Source of the DNA: an uncultured Eubacteriales bacterium
GTDB lineage: Bacteria; Bacillota; Clostridia; Oscillospirales; Oscillospiraceae
NCBI GenBank assembly: GCA_900319635.1
Contig: ONPF01000008.1
Coordinates: 1 to 36,749 of the forward strand
Reading direction: 5' to 3'
Length of the DNA stretch: 36,749 nucleotides
Shown: positions 1 through 8,650 of the stretch, piece by piece
Position numbering within the stretch: the stretch's first letter is position 1
How the letters are laid out: every line of letters starts with the position of its first letter
Program-made: the position numbers and the translations under genes
The notes under the pieces: generated by a model
What the model was told of the DNA's origin: nothing
Databases searched by the model: none
Seen by the model: the letters and a program-made list of their open reading frames with translations, nothing else

Positions 1-118
1 GGAGCTTGCGAGGACGACATTATGCTCTGCGGGAAGCGCCTCGCCTGTCACAATTCTGCCTCGGAAATCTTTCTAAAGCTTTCTATCAGGTATTAGTATA
101 AGAACAGGAGGATTTGCC
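1..118. other. Window edge and leader of the aconitase operon
   Basis: No gene can be assigned here. All three forward frames are open from the window edge and stop between about positions 74 and 100, so the end of an upstream same-strand gene may be present, but no reading frame is recognisable. An AGGAGG ribosome binding site lies just before the ATG at 119. No promoter is evident, so the operon may continue from upstream. Confidence 0.4.
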
Positions 119-2071
119 ATGCCATATACAGTCAGCGAAAAAATCATCCTTTCCCATCTCCTTGAGGGGGAGCTAAAACGCGGCAGCCCCATCCTGCTGC
201 GTATCGACCAGACGCTGACCCAGGATCTGACCGGGATCCTGGTGGCGCAGTTTCTGGATGCGGTTGGCCCGGAACGCCTGGGCGTGAAACAGATGTGCAT
301 CTATGCCGACCATAAGACTGTGGAAACAGACGCCGAGAGCGCCGACGACCACCGTTTTCTGAAGACAACTGCGGAGCATTACGGGGCGATCTTTTCCAAA
401 AACGGCAACGGGATCTGCCACTTTCTCCAATGTCAGCGCTTCGCCGCCCCCGGCAAGACCTTGCTGGGCAGCGACAGCCATACCCCCACCAGCGGAGCGC
501 TTGGGATGCTGGCCATCGGCAGCGGCGGACTCACGGTAGCGAAAAGCTGCCTTGGCATGGGCTTTCGCATGACGATGCCAAAGATCCTGAACGTCCGGTT
601 GAAGGGGGCGCTGCGGCCTGGGGTCTCATCCAAGGACGCGGCGCTGGAACTGCTGCGGCGATTGAGCGTAAAGGGAGGAAGGGGCTACATTCTGGAATTC
701 ACGGGGGAGGGCGTCCGGAGCCTGTCGGTTTCCCAAAGGCAGACCCTGTGCAACATGAGTATCGAGACCGGAGCCTATACCGGACTCTTTCCGTCAGATG
801 AGAATACCCGTCTCTTCCTGCGCGCCCAACAGCGGGAGGAGGATTATATCCCGATCTCGGCGGATGATGGAGCGATTTACGACGACGAGCTGACGCTTGA
901 TCTGAGCCTGCTGGAGCCGCTTGTGGCCAAGCCAAGCATGCCGGACAACGTGGCTCCCGTGCGGGAGACGGATGTGAGACCCAACAGCGTCTTCATCGGC
1001 AGCTGCACCAACGGCAGCTATCAGGATATAGCCAGAGCCGCCCAGATCCTGCAGGGGCGAAAGGTTCACCCGGATATTGACCTGACGGTCGGCCCGGGCA
1101 GCCGCCAGGTGCTGCGCCAGCTTCTCGATACCGGCGTGCTTTCCGTTCTGTTGGATGCTGGCGCGCGGATCCTGGAGTGCTCCTGCGGGCCGTGTATCGG
1201 TATCGGCCAGGTCCCCCCGCATCGGGGCGTGACCGTGCGAACCAGCAACCGCAATTTCCCCGGCCGCAGCGGAACGAAGGATGCCTCTGTCTACCTGGTC
1301 AGCCCGGAGACGGCGGCAGCCACCGCTGTTATGGGACGGCTGACAGATCCGCGAGAACTGCTGCCGGAACCCTATATGCCGGTGGAGGAGCCGGCGTCCG
1401 CCCCGGTAGAGGATTCCGCCCTGCTCCGGCCTGCGAACCCCCGAGGAAGACGGGATAAGCCCATCCTTCGGGGGCCAGGCATCAGCGAACTGCCTGTACG
1501 CGGGCCCCTCAGAGACCGGATCGAGGGTGTTATCGGGATCAAAACCGGGGACGGCGTCACAACGGACGACATTATTCCATCCACGCCCGAGACTAACCAG
1601 GTGAATGCGAACATCCCCCGGCTTGCGGAGTCTACCTTTCTCTATCTCGATCCGGACTATCCGGCTCGTGCCAGGGCGGCGGGCTGCTCTGCCATCGTGG
1701 GAGGGGAGAACTACGGCCAGGGCTCCAGCCGGGAGAGCGCGGCGCTGCTGCCCATGTTCCTGGGGGTAGAGCTGGTGCTGGCCAGGAGCTATGCCCGGAT
1801 CCACCGGGAGAATCTGATCAATTACGGCATTTTGCCCCTTACCTTTGCCCGGCCGGAGGATTATGCAGCCTTGCAGCAGGGAGAACGCTTCGTGCTGCGG
1901 GACGTGCTGCAGGGTCTGGAACGGGGACAACTGCTGCTGGAACTGCCGGACAAAGCCGAAGCGATCCCGGTTCTGCTGGATGCGAATGCCTATGAAAAAC
2001 GGGTGCTGCGTCTGGGCGGAGCGCTGAACGATTTGAAACAAAACATGCAAGGAGGTAAGAAAGAGACATGA
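119..2071 (+). CDS. acnA: Aconitate hydratase, single-chain clostridial type
   Basis: This 650-residue protein interconverts citrate and isocitrate through cis-aconitate using a [4Fe-4S] cluster. The large-subunit part contains the substrate-binding stretch LLGSDSHTPTSGALG and the cluster cysteines in GSCTNGS and CSCGPCIG. The C-terminal part is the swivel (small-subunit) domain, with DDIIPS and the NYGQGSSRE motif. Both parts lie on one chain of about 650 residues, the short form common in Clostridia rather than the roughly 890-residue AcnA/IRP form. An AGGAGG site precedes the ATG. The stop overlaps the start of the transketolase N-subunit (ATGA), so translation is probably coupled. The related enzymes homoaconitase and isopropylmalate isomerase share these motifs, and the lack of leucine or lysine genes nearby favours aconitase. 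The symbol is assigned by family. Confidence 0.9.
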   Translation: MPYTVSEKIILSHLLEGELKRGSPILLRIDQTLTQDLTGILVAQFLDAVGPERLGVKQMCIYADHKTVETDAESADDHRFLKTTAEHYGAIFSKNGNGICHFLQCQRFAAPGKTLLGSDSHTPTSGALGMLAIGSGGLTVAKSCLGMGFRMTMPKILNVRLKGALRPGVSSKDAALELLRRLSVKGGRGYILEFTGEGVRSLSVSQRQTLCNMSIETGAYTGLFPSDENTRLFLRAQQREEDYIPISADDGAIYDDELTLDLSLLEPLVAKPSMPDNVAPVRETDVRPNSVFIGSCTNGSYQDIARAAQILQGRKVHPDIDLTVGPGSRQVLRQLLDTGVLSVLLDAGARILECSCGPCIGIGQVPPHRGVTVRTSNRNFPGRSGTKDASVYLVSPETAAATAVMGRLTDPRELLPEPYMPVEEPASAPVEDSALLRPANPRGRRDKPILRGPGISELPVRGPLRDRIEGVIGIKTGDGVTTDDIIPSTPETNQVNANIPRLAESTFLYLDPDYPARARAAGCSAIVGGENYGQGSSRESAALLPMFLGVELVLARSYARIHRENLINYGILPLTFARPEDYAALQQGERFVLRDVLQGLERGQLLLELPDKAEAIPVLLDANAYEKRVLRLGGALNDLKQNMQGGKKET

Positions 2072-2886
2072 ATTTGCAGGAAATGAGCAAAACCGTCCGC
2101 AGCGATATTCTGACCATGGTGAACCGGGCGGGGTCTGGCCATCCGGGCGGCTCGCTCTCCGCCGCGGATCTTATGGTGGGACTGTACTTTGGCGGCTTTC
2201 TCCGGGTAGATCCGGCCCGGCCGGACTGGGAGGGGCGTGATCGCTTTATCCTGTCCAAGGGTCACGCGGCGCCGGTACTGTACAGCGTCCTGGCCCGGAA
2301 GGGCTTTTTTCCCGTGGAGCAGCTCTGGACGCTCCGACGCATGGGCAGCATCCTGCAGGGTCATCCCCATCGGGAGAGTACGCCCGGGCTGGACTGCTCC
2401 AGCGGCTCTTTGGGGCAGGGCTTGTCCATTGCAAACGGTCTGGCTCTGGGCTTTCGTCTGCAGGGCAGAGACAACCGGGTTTTCTGCCTGCTGGGAGACG
2501 GAGAGCTACAGGAGGGGCAGATCTGGGAAGCGGTGATGACGGCGGCACAGCATAAGCTCGACAATCTCTGCGCCATCGTGGACTACAACCATGTTCAGCT
2601 GGACGGGACTACGGAACAGATCAAAGACCTGGGAGACCTGTGCGCCAAGTTTCGAGCCTTTGGCTGGCATGTGATCGAGCTGGACGGCCATGATATGGAA
2701 CAGATCCTGGCGGCGTACCGGATGGCGGAGCGCTTCCGGGGCAGACCCAGTGTGCTGATCGCAAACACAGTGAAGGGCAAAGGCGTTTCCTTCATGGAGG
2801 GGGATTGCGCATGGCACGGAGCAGCGCCGAACAACGAGCAGCTGGCGCGGGCTCTTGCGGAAATCAGAGGGGAGGAGCAGATATGA
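2068..2886 (+). CDS. Transketolase, N-terminal (TPP-binding) subunit
   Basis: This 272-residue protein is the N-terminal half of a split transketolase, which moves two-carbon units between sugar phosphates in the non-oxidative pentose phosphate pathway. SGHPGGSLSAADL near residue 20, the SKGHAAPVLYSVL segment and the thiamine-diphosphate motif beginning GDGELQEGQIWEA at residue 143 are all present. The protein ends where the pyrimidine-binding domain would begin in a full-length enzyme, and that domain is the next gene. It overlaps the preceding aconitase gene by four bases (ATGA) and the following gene by four bases, so the three genes form one tightly coupled operon. Two-gene transketolases are usual in Clostridia and archaea. 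Which pentose or heptulose it prefers cannot be seen. Confidence 0.93.
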   Translation: MNLQEMSKTVRSDILTMVNRAGSGHPGGSLSAADLMVGLYFGGFLRVDPARPDWEGRDRFILSKGHAAPVLYSVLARKGFFPVEQLWTLRRMGSILQGHPHRESTPGLDCSSGSLGQGLSIANGLALGFRLQGRDNRVFCLLGDGELQEGQIWEAVMTAAQHKLDNLCAIVDYNHVQLDGTTEQIKDLGDLCAKFRAFGWHVIELDGHDMEQILAAYRMAERFRGRPSVLIANTVKGKGVSFMEGDCAWHGAAPNNEQLARALAEIRGEEQI

Positions 2887-3824
2887 TCCAACAGCTCCCG
2901 ATGCGGGACGGATACGGCAAGGCCCTGTTGGAGCTTTGTCAGAGAGGGGAGCAGATCCTGGTGCTGGATGCGGACGTGGCCAAGTCCACCCGTACGGTGT
3001 GGGTACGGGAACAGTTTCCCGAACGCTTTCTGGATATGGGCATCTCGGAACAGGACATGGTTGGCACTGCCGCGGGCCTCGCGCTTTCCGGGGTCACGCC
3101 GTTTGTGTCCACCTACGGGGTGTTCCTTGCGGGCAGAGCCTGGGATCAGATCCGCACCACCGTGTGCTATAATAAGCTCAATGTGAAGCTCGCCGGTGCG
3201 CATGCCGGAATCTCCGTCGGGCCGGATGGGGCCACGCACCAGGCCTTGGAGGATGTGGCGCTGATGCGTGTGCTGCCGCAGATGACCGTGCTGGTGCCCT
3301 GTGACGCGGAAGAGACGCGCAAGGCCACCCTGGCCATGGCGGAGCGGCCGGGCCCCTGCTACATTCGCTTCGGGCGGGAGGCCGTTCCGGTGATTACAGA
3401 GGCGGACACGCCTTTTGAGATCGGAAAGGCCCGGCTCTGCAGAGCGGGCGAGGATGCGGCGGTGTTCGCCAACGGCGCCATGGTTTATGAGGCTCTGCAG
3501 GCGGCGGAAACCTTGGCGGGGGAGGGGATCTCTGTCCGGGTATACGACCTGCATACGGTCAAGCCATTGGACGAGGAGGCGATCCTGAACGCGGCGGCGG
3601 AAACGGGCTGCCTTGTTACAGCGGAGGAGCATCAGGAGGCGGGAGGTATGGGCAGCGCCGTGGCGGAGCTGCTGGCAAAGAAGGCGCCCACGCCCCTGGA
3701 GCTTGTGGCTGTGAAAGACTGCTTCGGTCAGTCGGGTCAGCCGGGAGAACTGATGGCCCGCTACGGCTTGGACTGTCAGGGCATATGTGCGGCAGTTCGC
3801 AGAGCGCTGGCGCGCAAGAAGTAG
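2883..3824 (+). CDS. Transketolase, C-terminal subunit
   Basis: This 313-residue protein is the partner of the N-subunit: a pyrimidine-binding domain followed by the transketolase C-terminal domain. The catalytic glutamate lies in the GISEQDMVGTAAGLA segment, which activates the thiamine cofactor. AGISVGPDGATHQALED, a typical substrate-site segment, follows. The frame is open from further upstream, but the ATG at 2883 is chosen because it is preceded by a GGGGAGGAG ribosome binding site, overlaps the upstream stop by four bases and gives the expected N-terminus (MIQQLPMRDGYGKALLEL). A strong terminator about 60 bases after the stop ends the operon. Confidence 0.93.
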   Translation: MIQQLPMRDGYGKALLELCQRGEQILVLDADVAKSTRTVWVREQFPERFLDMGISEQDMVGTAAGLALSGVTPFVSTYGVFLAGRAWDQIRTTVCYNKLNVKLAGAHAGISVGPDGATHQALEDVALMRVLPQMTVLVPCDAEETRKATLAMAERPGPCYIRFGREAVPVITEADTPFEIGKARLCRAGEDAAVFANGAMVYEALQAAETLAGEGISVRVYDLHTVKPLDEEAILNAAAETGCLVTAEEHQEAGGMGSAVAELLAKKAPTPLELVAVKDCFGQSGQPGELMARYGLDCQGICAAVRRALARKK

Positions 3825-3881
3825 CAAAGCAAAGCGGCGCTCAAACAAGAAAAAACACACCTTCAAGCGGAAAAATACTCG

Positions 3882-3917
3882 ACCGGCGGGCCTTGCAAAA
3901 AGGCACCGCCGGTTTTT
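3882..3917 (+). terminator. Rho-independent terminator of the aconitase-transketolase operon
   Basis: An 8-bp GC-rich stem (ACCGGCGG with CCGCCGGT) encloses a 16-base loop and is followed by a run of T. It lies 57 bases after the stop of the transketolase C-subunit. Confidence 0.85.
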
Positions 3918-3938
3918 ACGAATTTTGACATGTGCGGC

Positions 3939-3967
3939 TTGCAATGTGCCCGTTACAATGCTATAAT
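3939..3967 (+). promoter_or_regulatory. Sigma-A-type promoter for the small membrane protein
   Basis: TTGCAA and TATAAT are separated by 17 bases, about 60 bases before the start codon at 4028. A TTGACA also occurs at 3925 but is too far from the -10 element (31 bases). Confidence 0.65.
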
Positions 3968-4027
3968 TCAATCCGCATGAATGTATGGAATCCTGCTTCT
4001 TTAGGGAGCAGATCAAGGAGTAAAACG

Positions 4028-4258
4028 ATGAAGAAAAGAATGGTTCGGGAAATCCTTTTTGCGTATCTCGCCTGTGGCATCGGGCTGATCCTCTCCACGC
4101 TGATCGTCTGCGCGGCGATCAAGATCGCCTTGGACAACAAGGATCTGATGCTGAACTGCGCAAAGCTCATGCTGGGCGGCGGCCTTGGCGCGTGCGCTGT
4201 GTCCTTCGTGATCTTGATGCTCTGCCTGCTGGTTCGGAGGAGCGTCAAGGGGCGCTGA
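4028..4258 (+). CDS. Small two-helix membrane protein, function unknown
   Basis: This is a 76-residue protein. A lysine/arginine-rich start (MKKRMVREI) leads into a first hydrophobic helix at about residues 8-31. A short polar stretch is followed by a second, glycine-rich hydrophobic helix at about residues 43-68, and the C-terminus is basic (RRSVKGR). I do not recognise a family. The ATG at 4028 is chosen over the longer reading from 3932 because AAGGAG lies seven bases upstream and because the promoter's -10 lies at 3962, inside the longer version. It has its own promoter and is closed by a terminator, so it is probably a single-gene transcript. Confidence 0.65.
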   Translation: MKKRMVREILFAYLACGIGLILSTLIVCAAIKIALDNKDLMLNCAKLMLGGGLGACAVSFVILMLCLLVRRSVKGR

Positions 4259-4276
4259 TAAGAACATGACCGATTC

Positions 4277-4319
4277 TGTATGCAGCATTGCCAAAGGGCG
4301 GTGCTGCATACAGTTTTTT
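4277..4319 (+). terminator. Rho-independent terminator
   Basis: A perfect 11-bp stem (TGTATGCAGCA with TGCTGCATACA) is followed by GTTTTTTG. It ends the small membrane protein transcript. Confidence 0.85.
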
Positions 4320-4351
4320 GTTTCGCCTGGAGGAAATGCACCTGCCCATCG

Positions 4352-4380
4352 TTGACTTTCCGGGGCGAAAATGATACCAT
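4352..4380 (+). promoter_or_regulatory. Promoter for the pullulanase gene
   Basis: TTGACT and TACCAT are separated by 17 bases. TGA directly before the -10 forms an extended -10 element. It ends 41 bases before the start codon. Confidence 0.6.
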
Positions 4381-4421
4381 AAATTGAATCAATAGGAAAC
4401 AAGCTAAGGGAGGTTATAGAA

Positions 4422-7112
4422 ATGAAAAAACATCGGATCTTGTCCCTGCTTCTTGCGCTTCTGATGCTGGTTTCGCTGCTGGCTGCCTGTGGGGAGAGTC
4501 CCGCGGAGGAGCCCGCGAATGTGGAGGAACCCGCAAAAGCGGAGGAGCCTGCACAGACGGAAGAAGCCGCGACGGCCGAAGAGCCTGCTCCCGCGGAGGA
4601 GGAATTCTTCCTGGAGCGGGAACCGGGCTGCAATCAGCTGACGATCTACTGGAACCATCCCACTGCAGACTATACAAAGTGTGACGTATGGGTCTGGTTT
4701 CCGGGGAGAGACGGCAGCGGCCAGCTCTTCTATCCCTGTGCCTACGGCGCCAAGTGCATGGTGAACGTACCGGAGGACGTCACGGAGGTTGGCTTTATCG
4801 TTCGCCGGGATTGCTCCAACCCCGGCGGCAAGTCCTGGGGAGACGCCACCAAGGACGTGGAGGATGACCGTTTTGTGACCATGACCGGCGCGGATACGGT
4901 GATCTACCTCAAGCCCGGTGACTCCATGCAATATATCAGCAATGACGGCGGCGTGACGCTGAACGCCATCCGTTCCTTCACGCTGGCGGGCATTATTTCC
5001 ACCAACCAGATCCACTATGTGATCAGTCCCGCCATGAAGATCGAGAGCCTGGATCAGATCCATGTCCGCCAGGATGGCAGGGAGATCGAGATCGCGGAGC
5101 TCTCCAGCCTGAACAACAATGTGACGGTGGGCAATATCACCCTCAGGGAGGATCTGGACGTGTCCAAAACTTACACGGTGGAGATCGAGGGCTATGGCGA
5201 GATCCCCGCCATTCCCACGGATCTGTTCGACAGCCAGGAATTTATTGAGAACTATACCTATGACGGCGACGATCTGGGCGCCGTGATCCACGGAGATAAG
5301 ACCACCTTCAAGGTCTGGGCCCCCACGGCCAGCGCCGTGACCCTGAATCTCTTTGAAGCCGGCGACGGCGTGGACGCCTACGATACCGTGGAGATGACCC
5401 GGGAGGAGAAGGGCGTCTGGTCCGCGGAGGTCGATTGCGGCCACGGCACTTACTACACCTACTCTGTCACCACCGCCCTCGGCACCCAGGAGGCTGTGGA
5501 TCCCTATGCCCGCGCGGTTGGCGTCAACGGCGATCGGGGCATGGTGGTGGATCTGGCGCTCACCGACCCGGATGGCTTCCGGGACAGCGGCTTCTATGAC
5601 GGCCTGGAGTGCTACGGCGACGCTGTGATCTGGGAGGTGCATGTGCGCGACTTCTCCAATACCATCGCCGCTTCCAAGTACCCCGGCAAGTATCTGGCCT
5701 TTACCGAGACGGGGCTCACCAACTCCAGCGGTTTGCCGGTGGGCATGGACTATCTGAAGGAGCTGGGCATCACCCACGTGCATCTGCAGCCGGTGTACGA
5801 CTATGCTACCGTGGACGAGAGCAGCGACGAGCCGCAGTTCAACTGGGGTTACGATCCCAAGAACTATAACGCCCCCGAGGGCAGCTATTCCACCGACCCC
5901 TATCACGGGGAGGTACGGATCAATGAGTTCAAGCAGATGGTGCAGAGCATCCATGCAAACGGCATGGGCGTGGTCATGGACGTGGTATATAACCACACCT
6001 ATTCCATGGACTCCAATCTGAACCGGATCGTGCCCTATTACTACTACCGCGTGAACTACGACGGCAGCCCCGCCAACGGCAGCGGCTGCGGCAACGAGAC
6101 TGCCTCCGATCGCGTGATGTTCCGCAAGTACATGGTGGACAGCGTCTGCTACTGGGCCAGTGAGTATCATATCGACGGCTTCCGCTTCGACCTGATGGCG
6201 CTGCACGATGTGGAGACCATGCAGGCGATTGAGCAGGCCCTGCATGAGATCAATCCCCAGGCCATCATCTACGGTGAGGGCTGGACCGGCGGCACCTCCC
6301 CGTTACGGGAGAATCTGCGCGCCAACCAGGCCAACATCTCCCAGATCAGCGCCACCGGCGAGGGCATCGGCGCGGTGGCCGTATTCAACGACGCCATTCG
6401 GGACGGACTGAAGGGCAGCGTGTTCGATCAGAAGGACAGCGGCTATGCCAATGGCAGCGCCAACAAGGCCAACGCCGAGAAGGTAGTCTTTGGCATTCAG
6501 GGCGGCGTGCGCAACGGCGCCACCAGCTGGGGCGTGGACAACGCCATGGTCATCAACTACGTCTCCTGCCACGACAACAACACCCTGTGGGACAAGCTCC
6601 TGGCCACCAATCCGGACGCCTCCACCGAGGAGCTGCTGGCCATGAACCGCCTCTGCGCGGCTACCGTCTTCCTCTCCCGCGGTACGCCCTTCATCCTGGC
6701 CGGTGAGGAGATGCTGCGCACCAAGGGCGGCGACCATAACAGCTACGCCTCCTCGGACGAGGTGAACAACCTGGATTGGGAGGCGCTGACGCCGGAGAGC
6801 GACCAGTGGCAAATGGTGTTCTATTACTATCAGCTGATCACCATACGGCGGGAGAATGACTTCTTCACCAAGGCTGACGTTGCGGCGGAGGTGCTGGAGA
6901 ATAACGCCATTGCCGTCACCTGGACGATGGACGGGGAAACGGTGGCTTACGCTATCATCAACCCCAATGATGAGGAAATGCACGTCGACCTTCCGGAGGG
7001 AGATTGGTGGGTGCTGCTCAGCCCCACGCCGCTTGATCCGGGATCCGGTGAGGCGGAGCCGGTGCACGAAGCCACCGTCCCGGCTGTAAGCGTGCTGATC
7101 GTGAAGCGCTGA
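4422..7112 (+). CDS. pulA: Type I pullulanase (GH13), surface lipoprotein
   Basis: This 896-residue enzyme should cleave alpha-1,6 branch points in pullulan, amylopectin or glycogen outside the cell. The lipoprotein signal ends LLAAC, so Cys22 would be lipidated. A Glu/Ala/Pro-rich linker of about 40 residues follows, then a CBM41-type domain (from LTIYWNHP, about residues 68-170), a second beta-rich domain, a CBM48-like domain (TTFKVWAPTASAV) and the GH13 barrel. The pullulanase signature appears as FNWGYDP (residues 473-479). The catalytic residues are Asp590 (GFRFDLMALHD), Glu619 (IIYGEGW) and the transition-state Asp718 (SCHDNNT). AAGGGAGG precedes the ATG, and the gene has its own promoter and terminator. 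It probably feeds oligosaccharides to the cell, complementing the glycogen operon at 23740-29546. Confidence 0.93.
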   Translation: MKKHRILSLLLALLMLVSLLAACGESPAEEPANVEEPAKAEEPAQTEEAATAEEPAPAEEEFFLEREPGCNQLTIYWNHPTADYTKCDVWVWFPGRDGSGQLFYPCAYGAKCMVNVPEDVTEVGFIVRRDCSNPGGKSWGDATKDVEDDRFVTMTGADTVIYLKPGDSMQYISNDGGVTLNAIRSFTLAGIISTNQIHYVISPAMKIESLDQIHVRQDGREIEIAELSSLNNNVTVGNITLREDLDVSKTYTVEIEGYGEIPAIPTDLFDSQEFIENYTYDGDDLGAVIHGDKTTFKVWAPTASAVTLNLFEAGDGVDAYDTVEMTREEKGVWSAEVDCGHGTYYTYSVTTALGTQEAVDPYARAVGVNGDRGMVVDLALTDPDGFRDSGFYDGLECYGDAVIWEVHVRDFSNTIAASKYPGKYLAFTETGLTNSSGLPVGMDYLKELGITHVHLQPVYDYATVDESSDEPQFNWGYDPKNYNAPEGSYSTDPYHGEVRINEFKQMVQSIHANGMGVVMDVVYNHTYSMDSNLNRIVPYYYYRVNYDGSPANGSGCGNETASDRVMFRKYMVDSVCYWASEYHIDGFRFDLMALHDVETMQAIEQALHEINPQAIIYGEGWTGGTSPLRENLRANQANISQISATGEGIGAVAVFNDAIRDGLKGSVFDQKDSGYANGSANKANAEKVVFGIQGGVRNGATSWGVDNAMVINYVSCHDNNTLWDKLLATNPDASTEELLAMNRLCAATVFLSRGTPFILAGEEMLRTKGGDHNSYASSDEVNNLDWEALTPESDQWQMVFYYYQLITIRRENDFFTKADVAAEVLENNAIAVTWTMDGETVAYAIINPNDEEMHVDLPEGDWWVLLSPTPLDPGSGEAEPVHEATVPAVSVLIVKR

Positions 7113-7126
7113 GACAAATGACAACA

Positions 7127-7159
7127 AAGGACGCTGTGCAAACGCTGCACAGCGTCCTT
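7127..7159. terminator. Bidirectional hairpin between convergent genes
   Basis: A perfect 14-bp stem (AAGGACGCTGTGCA with its complement) with a five-base loop sits 14 bases after the pullulanase stop and 12 bases beyond the stop of the convergent small gene. T-rich tracts on either side are weak. Confidence 0.7.
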
Positions 7160-7171
7160 ATGTTGCGACGA

Positions 7172-7408
7172 TCAAAGCACCTTGTCTTGAATAAAGCTGC
7201 TTAAGATTGCAATCACTGCGGCGACAATCATTGCCACCACGCCGAGAGTCGGCTTCAAGAGCAGGATGACGATGCCGACCGCTGCACCGATCACGGTGGA
7301 GAGCCAGGGGTGGAAGCCTACGCCGAAGAGCTTATCCATCAGAAAAGAGCCGAGCCAAGCGGCGGCGATCACACCGAGGATCAGGATATAGGCCATGGAT
7401 TCTAACAT
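7172..7408 (-). CDS. Small hydrophobic membrane protein
   Basis: This 78-residue protein has three hydrophobic stretches (about residues 5-23, 33-48 and 52-70) and a short polar C-terminus (SSFIQDKVL). The pattern of a first helix, a short glycine-containing loop and then IGAAVGIVILLL is reminiscent of GlsB/YeaQ-type small membrane proteins, but the match is not strong enough to name. The start at 7408 is chosen over the longer frame from 7483 because AAAGGAGG lies a few bases upstream and because the promoter's -10 would lie inside the longer version. It is a single gene, convergent with pullulanase and divergent from the LysR gene. Confidence 0.65.
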   Translation of the reverse strand: MLESMAYILILGVIAAAWLGSFLMDKLFGVGFHPWLSTVIGAAVGIVILLLKPTLGVVAMIVAAVIAILSSFIQDKVL

Positions 7409-7454
7409 GGTTTTACCTCCTTTTGTGCTGAAATACGTTGCGCATAACGCAATT

Positions 7455-7483
7455 ATTTTAGCCTTTTCCAGCCTCCTTTGCAA
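7455..7483 (-). promoter_or_regulatory. Promoter for the small hydrophobic protein
   Basis: On the minus strand TTGCAA and TAAAAT are separated by 17 bases, 46 bases upstream of the ATG at 7408. Confidence 0.65.
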
Positions 7484-7519
7484 GAGTATTTTTCAGCTTT
7501 TTCTGTTTTCGCATTTATC

Positions 7520-7548
7520 TTGTAAGCATCTGTGCTTTCGTATACAAT
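7520..7548 (+). promoter_or_regulatory. Promoter for the LysR-family regulator
   Basis: TTGTAA and TACAAT are separated by 17 bases, 28 bases before the ATG at 7577. The two divergent promoters are about 36 bases apart, so the LysR protein could act on both. Confidence 0.55.
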
Positions 7549-7576
7549 ATATAAGACAAGAAAGGAGCGTGTACGC

Positions 7577-8488
7577 ATGACGCTTTTACAGATGAGCTAT
7601 ATTTTGGAGATTGACCGCTGCGGCTCCATGAACAAGGCGGCGCAGCGGCTGTTTCTGTCCCAGTCCACGCTCTCCAGCGCGATCCTGGAGGCGGAGCGGG
7701 AGCTGGGGATCACGATCTTTCATCGCTCGAACCGGGGCATCCGGCTGACGGAGGACGGGAAGGAGCTGCTTGCCCAGATCACGCCCCTTGTGGAGCGGAG
7801 CAGGAAGCTGGAACGCTATTATTCCAGACGCCGGGAAAAGGACTGGCTGCATCTCTCGGTGGCGGCGCAGCGCTATCCCTTCTGCGCCAAGGCCTTTGTG
7901 GAGCTTCTGCAGGAGCCGGAGCAGCGGCCCATGCAGATGAGCCTGAAAGAGATGGACATGAGCGCCGTGATCCGGGAAGTCGCCCAGGGGGAGAGCGAGC
8001 TGGGTGTGATCTTCGTCTCGGACCTGACGGAGCACGAGGTTTTCCGTGTACTGGAGGAAAAGAGCCTGCGCTTTCAGCCCCTGGTGCGCCTCAAACCCCA
8101 GGTGTTCATGCGCAAGGGGCACCCGCTGGCGGGGGAGAGCTCCGTGACGGTGGAGCAGCTCCGCGACTTTCCCCATGTGGTCTTTGCCCAGCCTGACGGC
8201 GACTTGAATTTTGCCGAAGAGGCGGTGCCCGGTTCCGGAGTCGATTTTCCGCGCATGGTCTATGTGAGCGACCGGGCCACCATCTATAACGTTCTGGCGC
8301 ATACCGACTGTGTCTCCACCGGGAGCGGAGTCTTACCCGCGGGCTATGCGGACGAGAGCCTGCTTGCCATCCCGCTGGAAGGGCAGCAGGACATGCGCCT
8401 GGGCATTCTGCATCGTTGGGACATTCCGCTGACGGAAACGGCGCGCGCTTTCGTGGAGCGCCTGGAGGGCATCACGTCGGAGATGTGA
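7577..8488 (+). CDS. LysR-family transcriptional regulator
   Basis: This 303-residue protein begins with the LysR helix-turn-helix domain (MSYILEIDRCGSMNKAAQRLFLSQSTLSSAILEAE, shown here only to mark residues 6-40 by its ends), followed by ELGITIFHRSNRGIRLT. The rest has the length of a two-lobed periplasmic-binding-like effector domain, including HPLAGESSVTVEQLRDFPHV. The ATG at 7577 is chosen because GAAAGGAG lies upstream and because it places the DNA-binding domain at the N-terminus as usual. The effector and targets are unknown. The usual divergent partner is the small membrane protein at 7172-7408, but no metabolic enzyme diverges from it, so regulation of distant genes is possible. Confidence 0.9.
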   Translation: MTLLQMSYILEIDRCGSMNKAAQRLFLSQSTLSSAILEAERELGITIFHRSNRGIRLTEDGKELLAQITPLVERSRKLERYYSRRREKDWLHLSVAAQRYPFCAKAFVELLQEPEQRPMQMSLKEMDMSAVIREVAQGESELGVIFVSDLTEHEVFRVLEEKSLRFQPLVRLKPQVFMRKGHPLAGESSVTVEQLRDFPHVVFAQPDGDLNFAEEAVPGSGVDFPRMVYVSDRATIYNVLAHTDCVSTGSGVLPAGYADESLLAIPLEGQQDMRLGILHRWDIPLTETARAFVERLEGITSEM

Positions 8489-8564
8489 GGAAAGAACTGG
8501 TAAAACGCATAAAAAGTTGGGGAAAACAGAGATAAGTTTTTTTGTGTATTTTGAAATATTGTCA

Positions 8565-8593
8565 TTCCAACGGGGATATTGCTGTGGTATAAT
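8565..8593 (+). promoter_or_regulatory. Extended -10 promoter for the secreted protein
   Basis: TATAAT preceded by TGG (extended -10) lies 17 bases after a weak -35 (TTCCAA). The start codon is 57 bases downstream. The stretch from 8489 to here is AT-rich and shows no clear terminator for the LysR gene. Confidence 0.65.
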
Positions 8594-8650
8594 AAAGTAT
8601 AGCAAATCGTGCGTGAAATACGCACGAAAAGAGAAAAGGAGAAGAACAGC

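Noticed and set aside
794-2050. Minus-strand frame opposite aconitase
   Set aside because: It is a shadow frame. Aconitase is supported by cluster cysteines and an operon structure.
3925-3967. TTGACA at 3925 as the -35 of the small membrane protein promoter
   Set aside because: It is 31 bases from TATAAT, which is too far. TTGCAA at 3939 gives a 17-base spacer.
4404-6245. Long minus-strand frame opposite pullulanase
   Set aside because: It is an antisense shadow with His/Val/Ile-rich sequence and no start signals.
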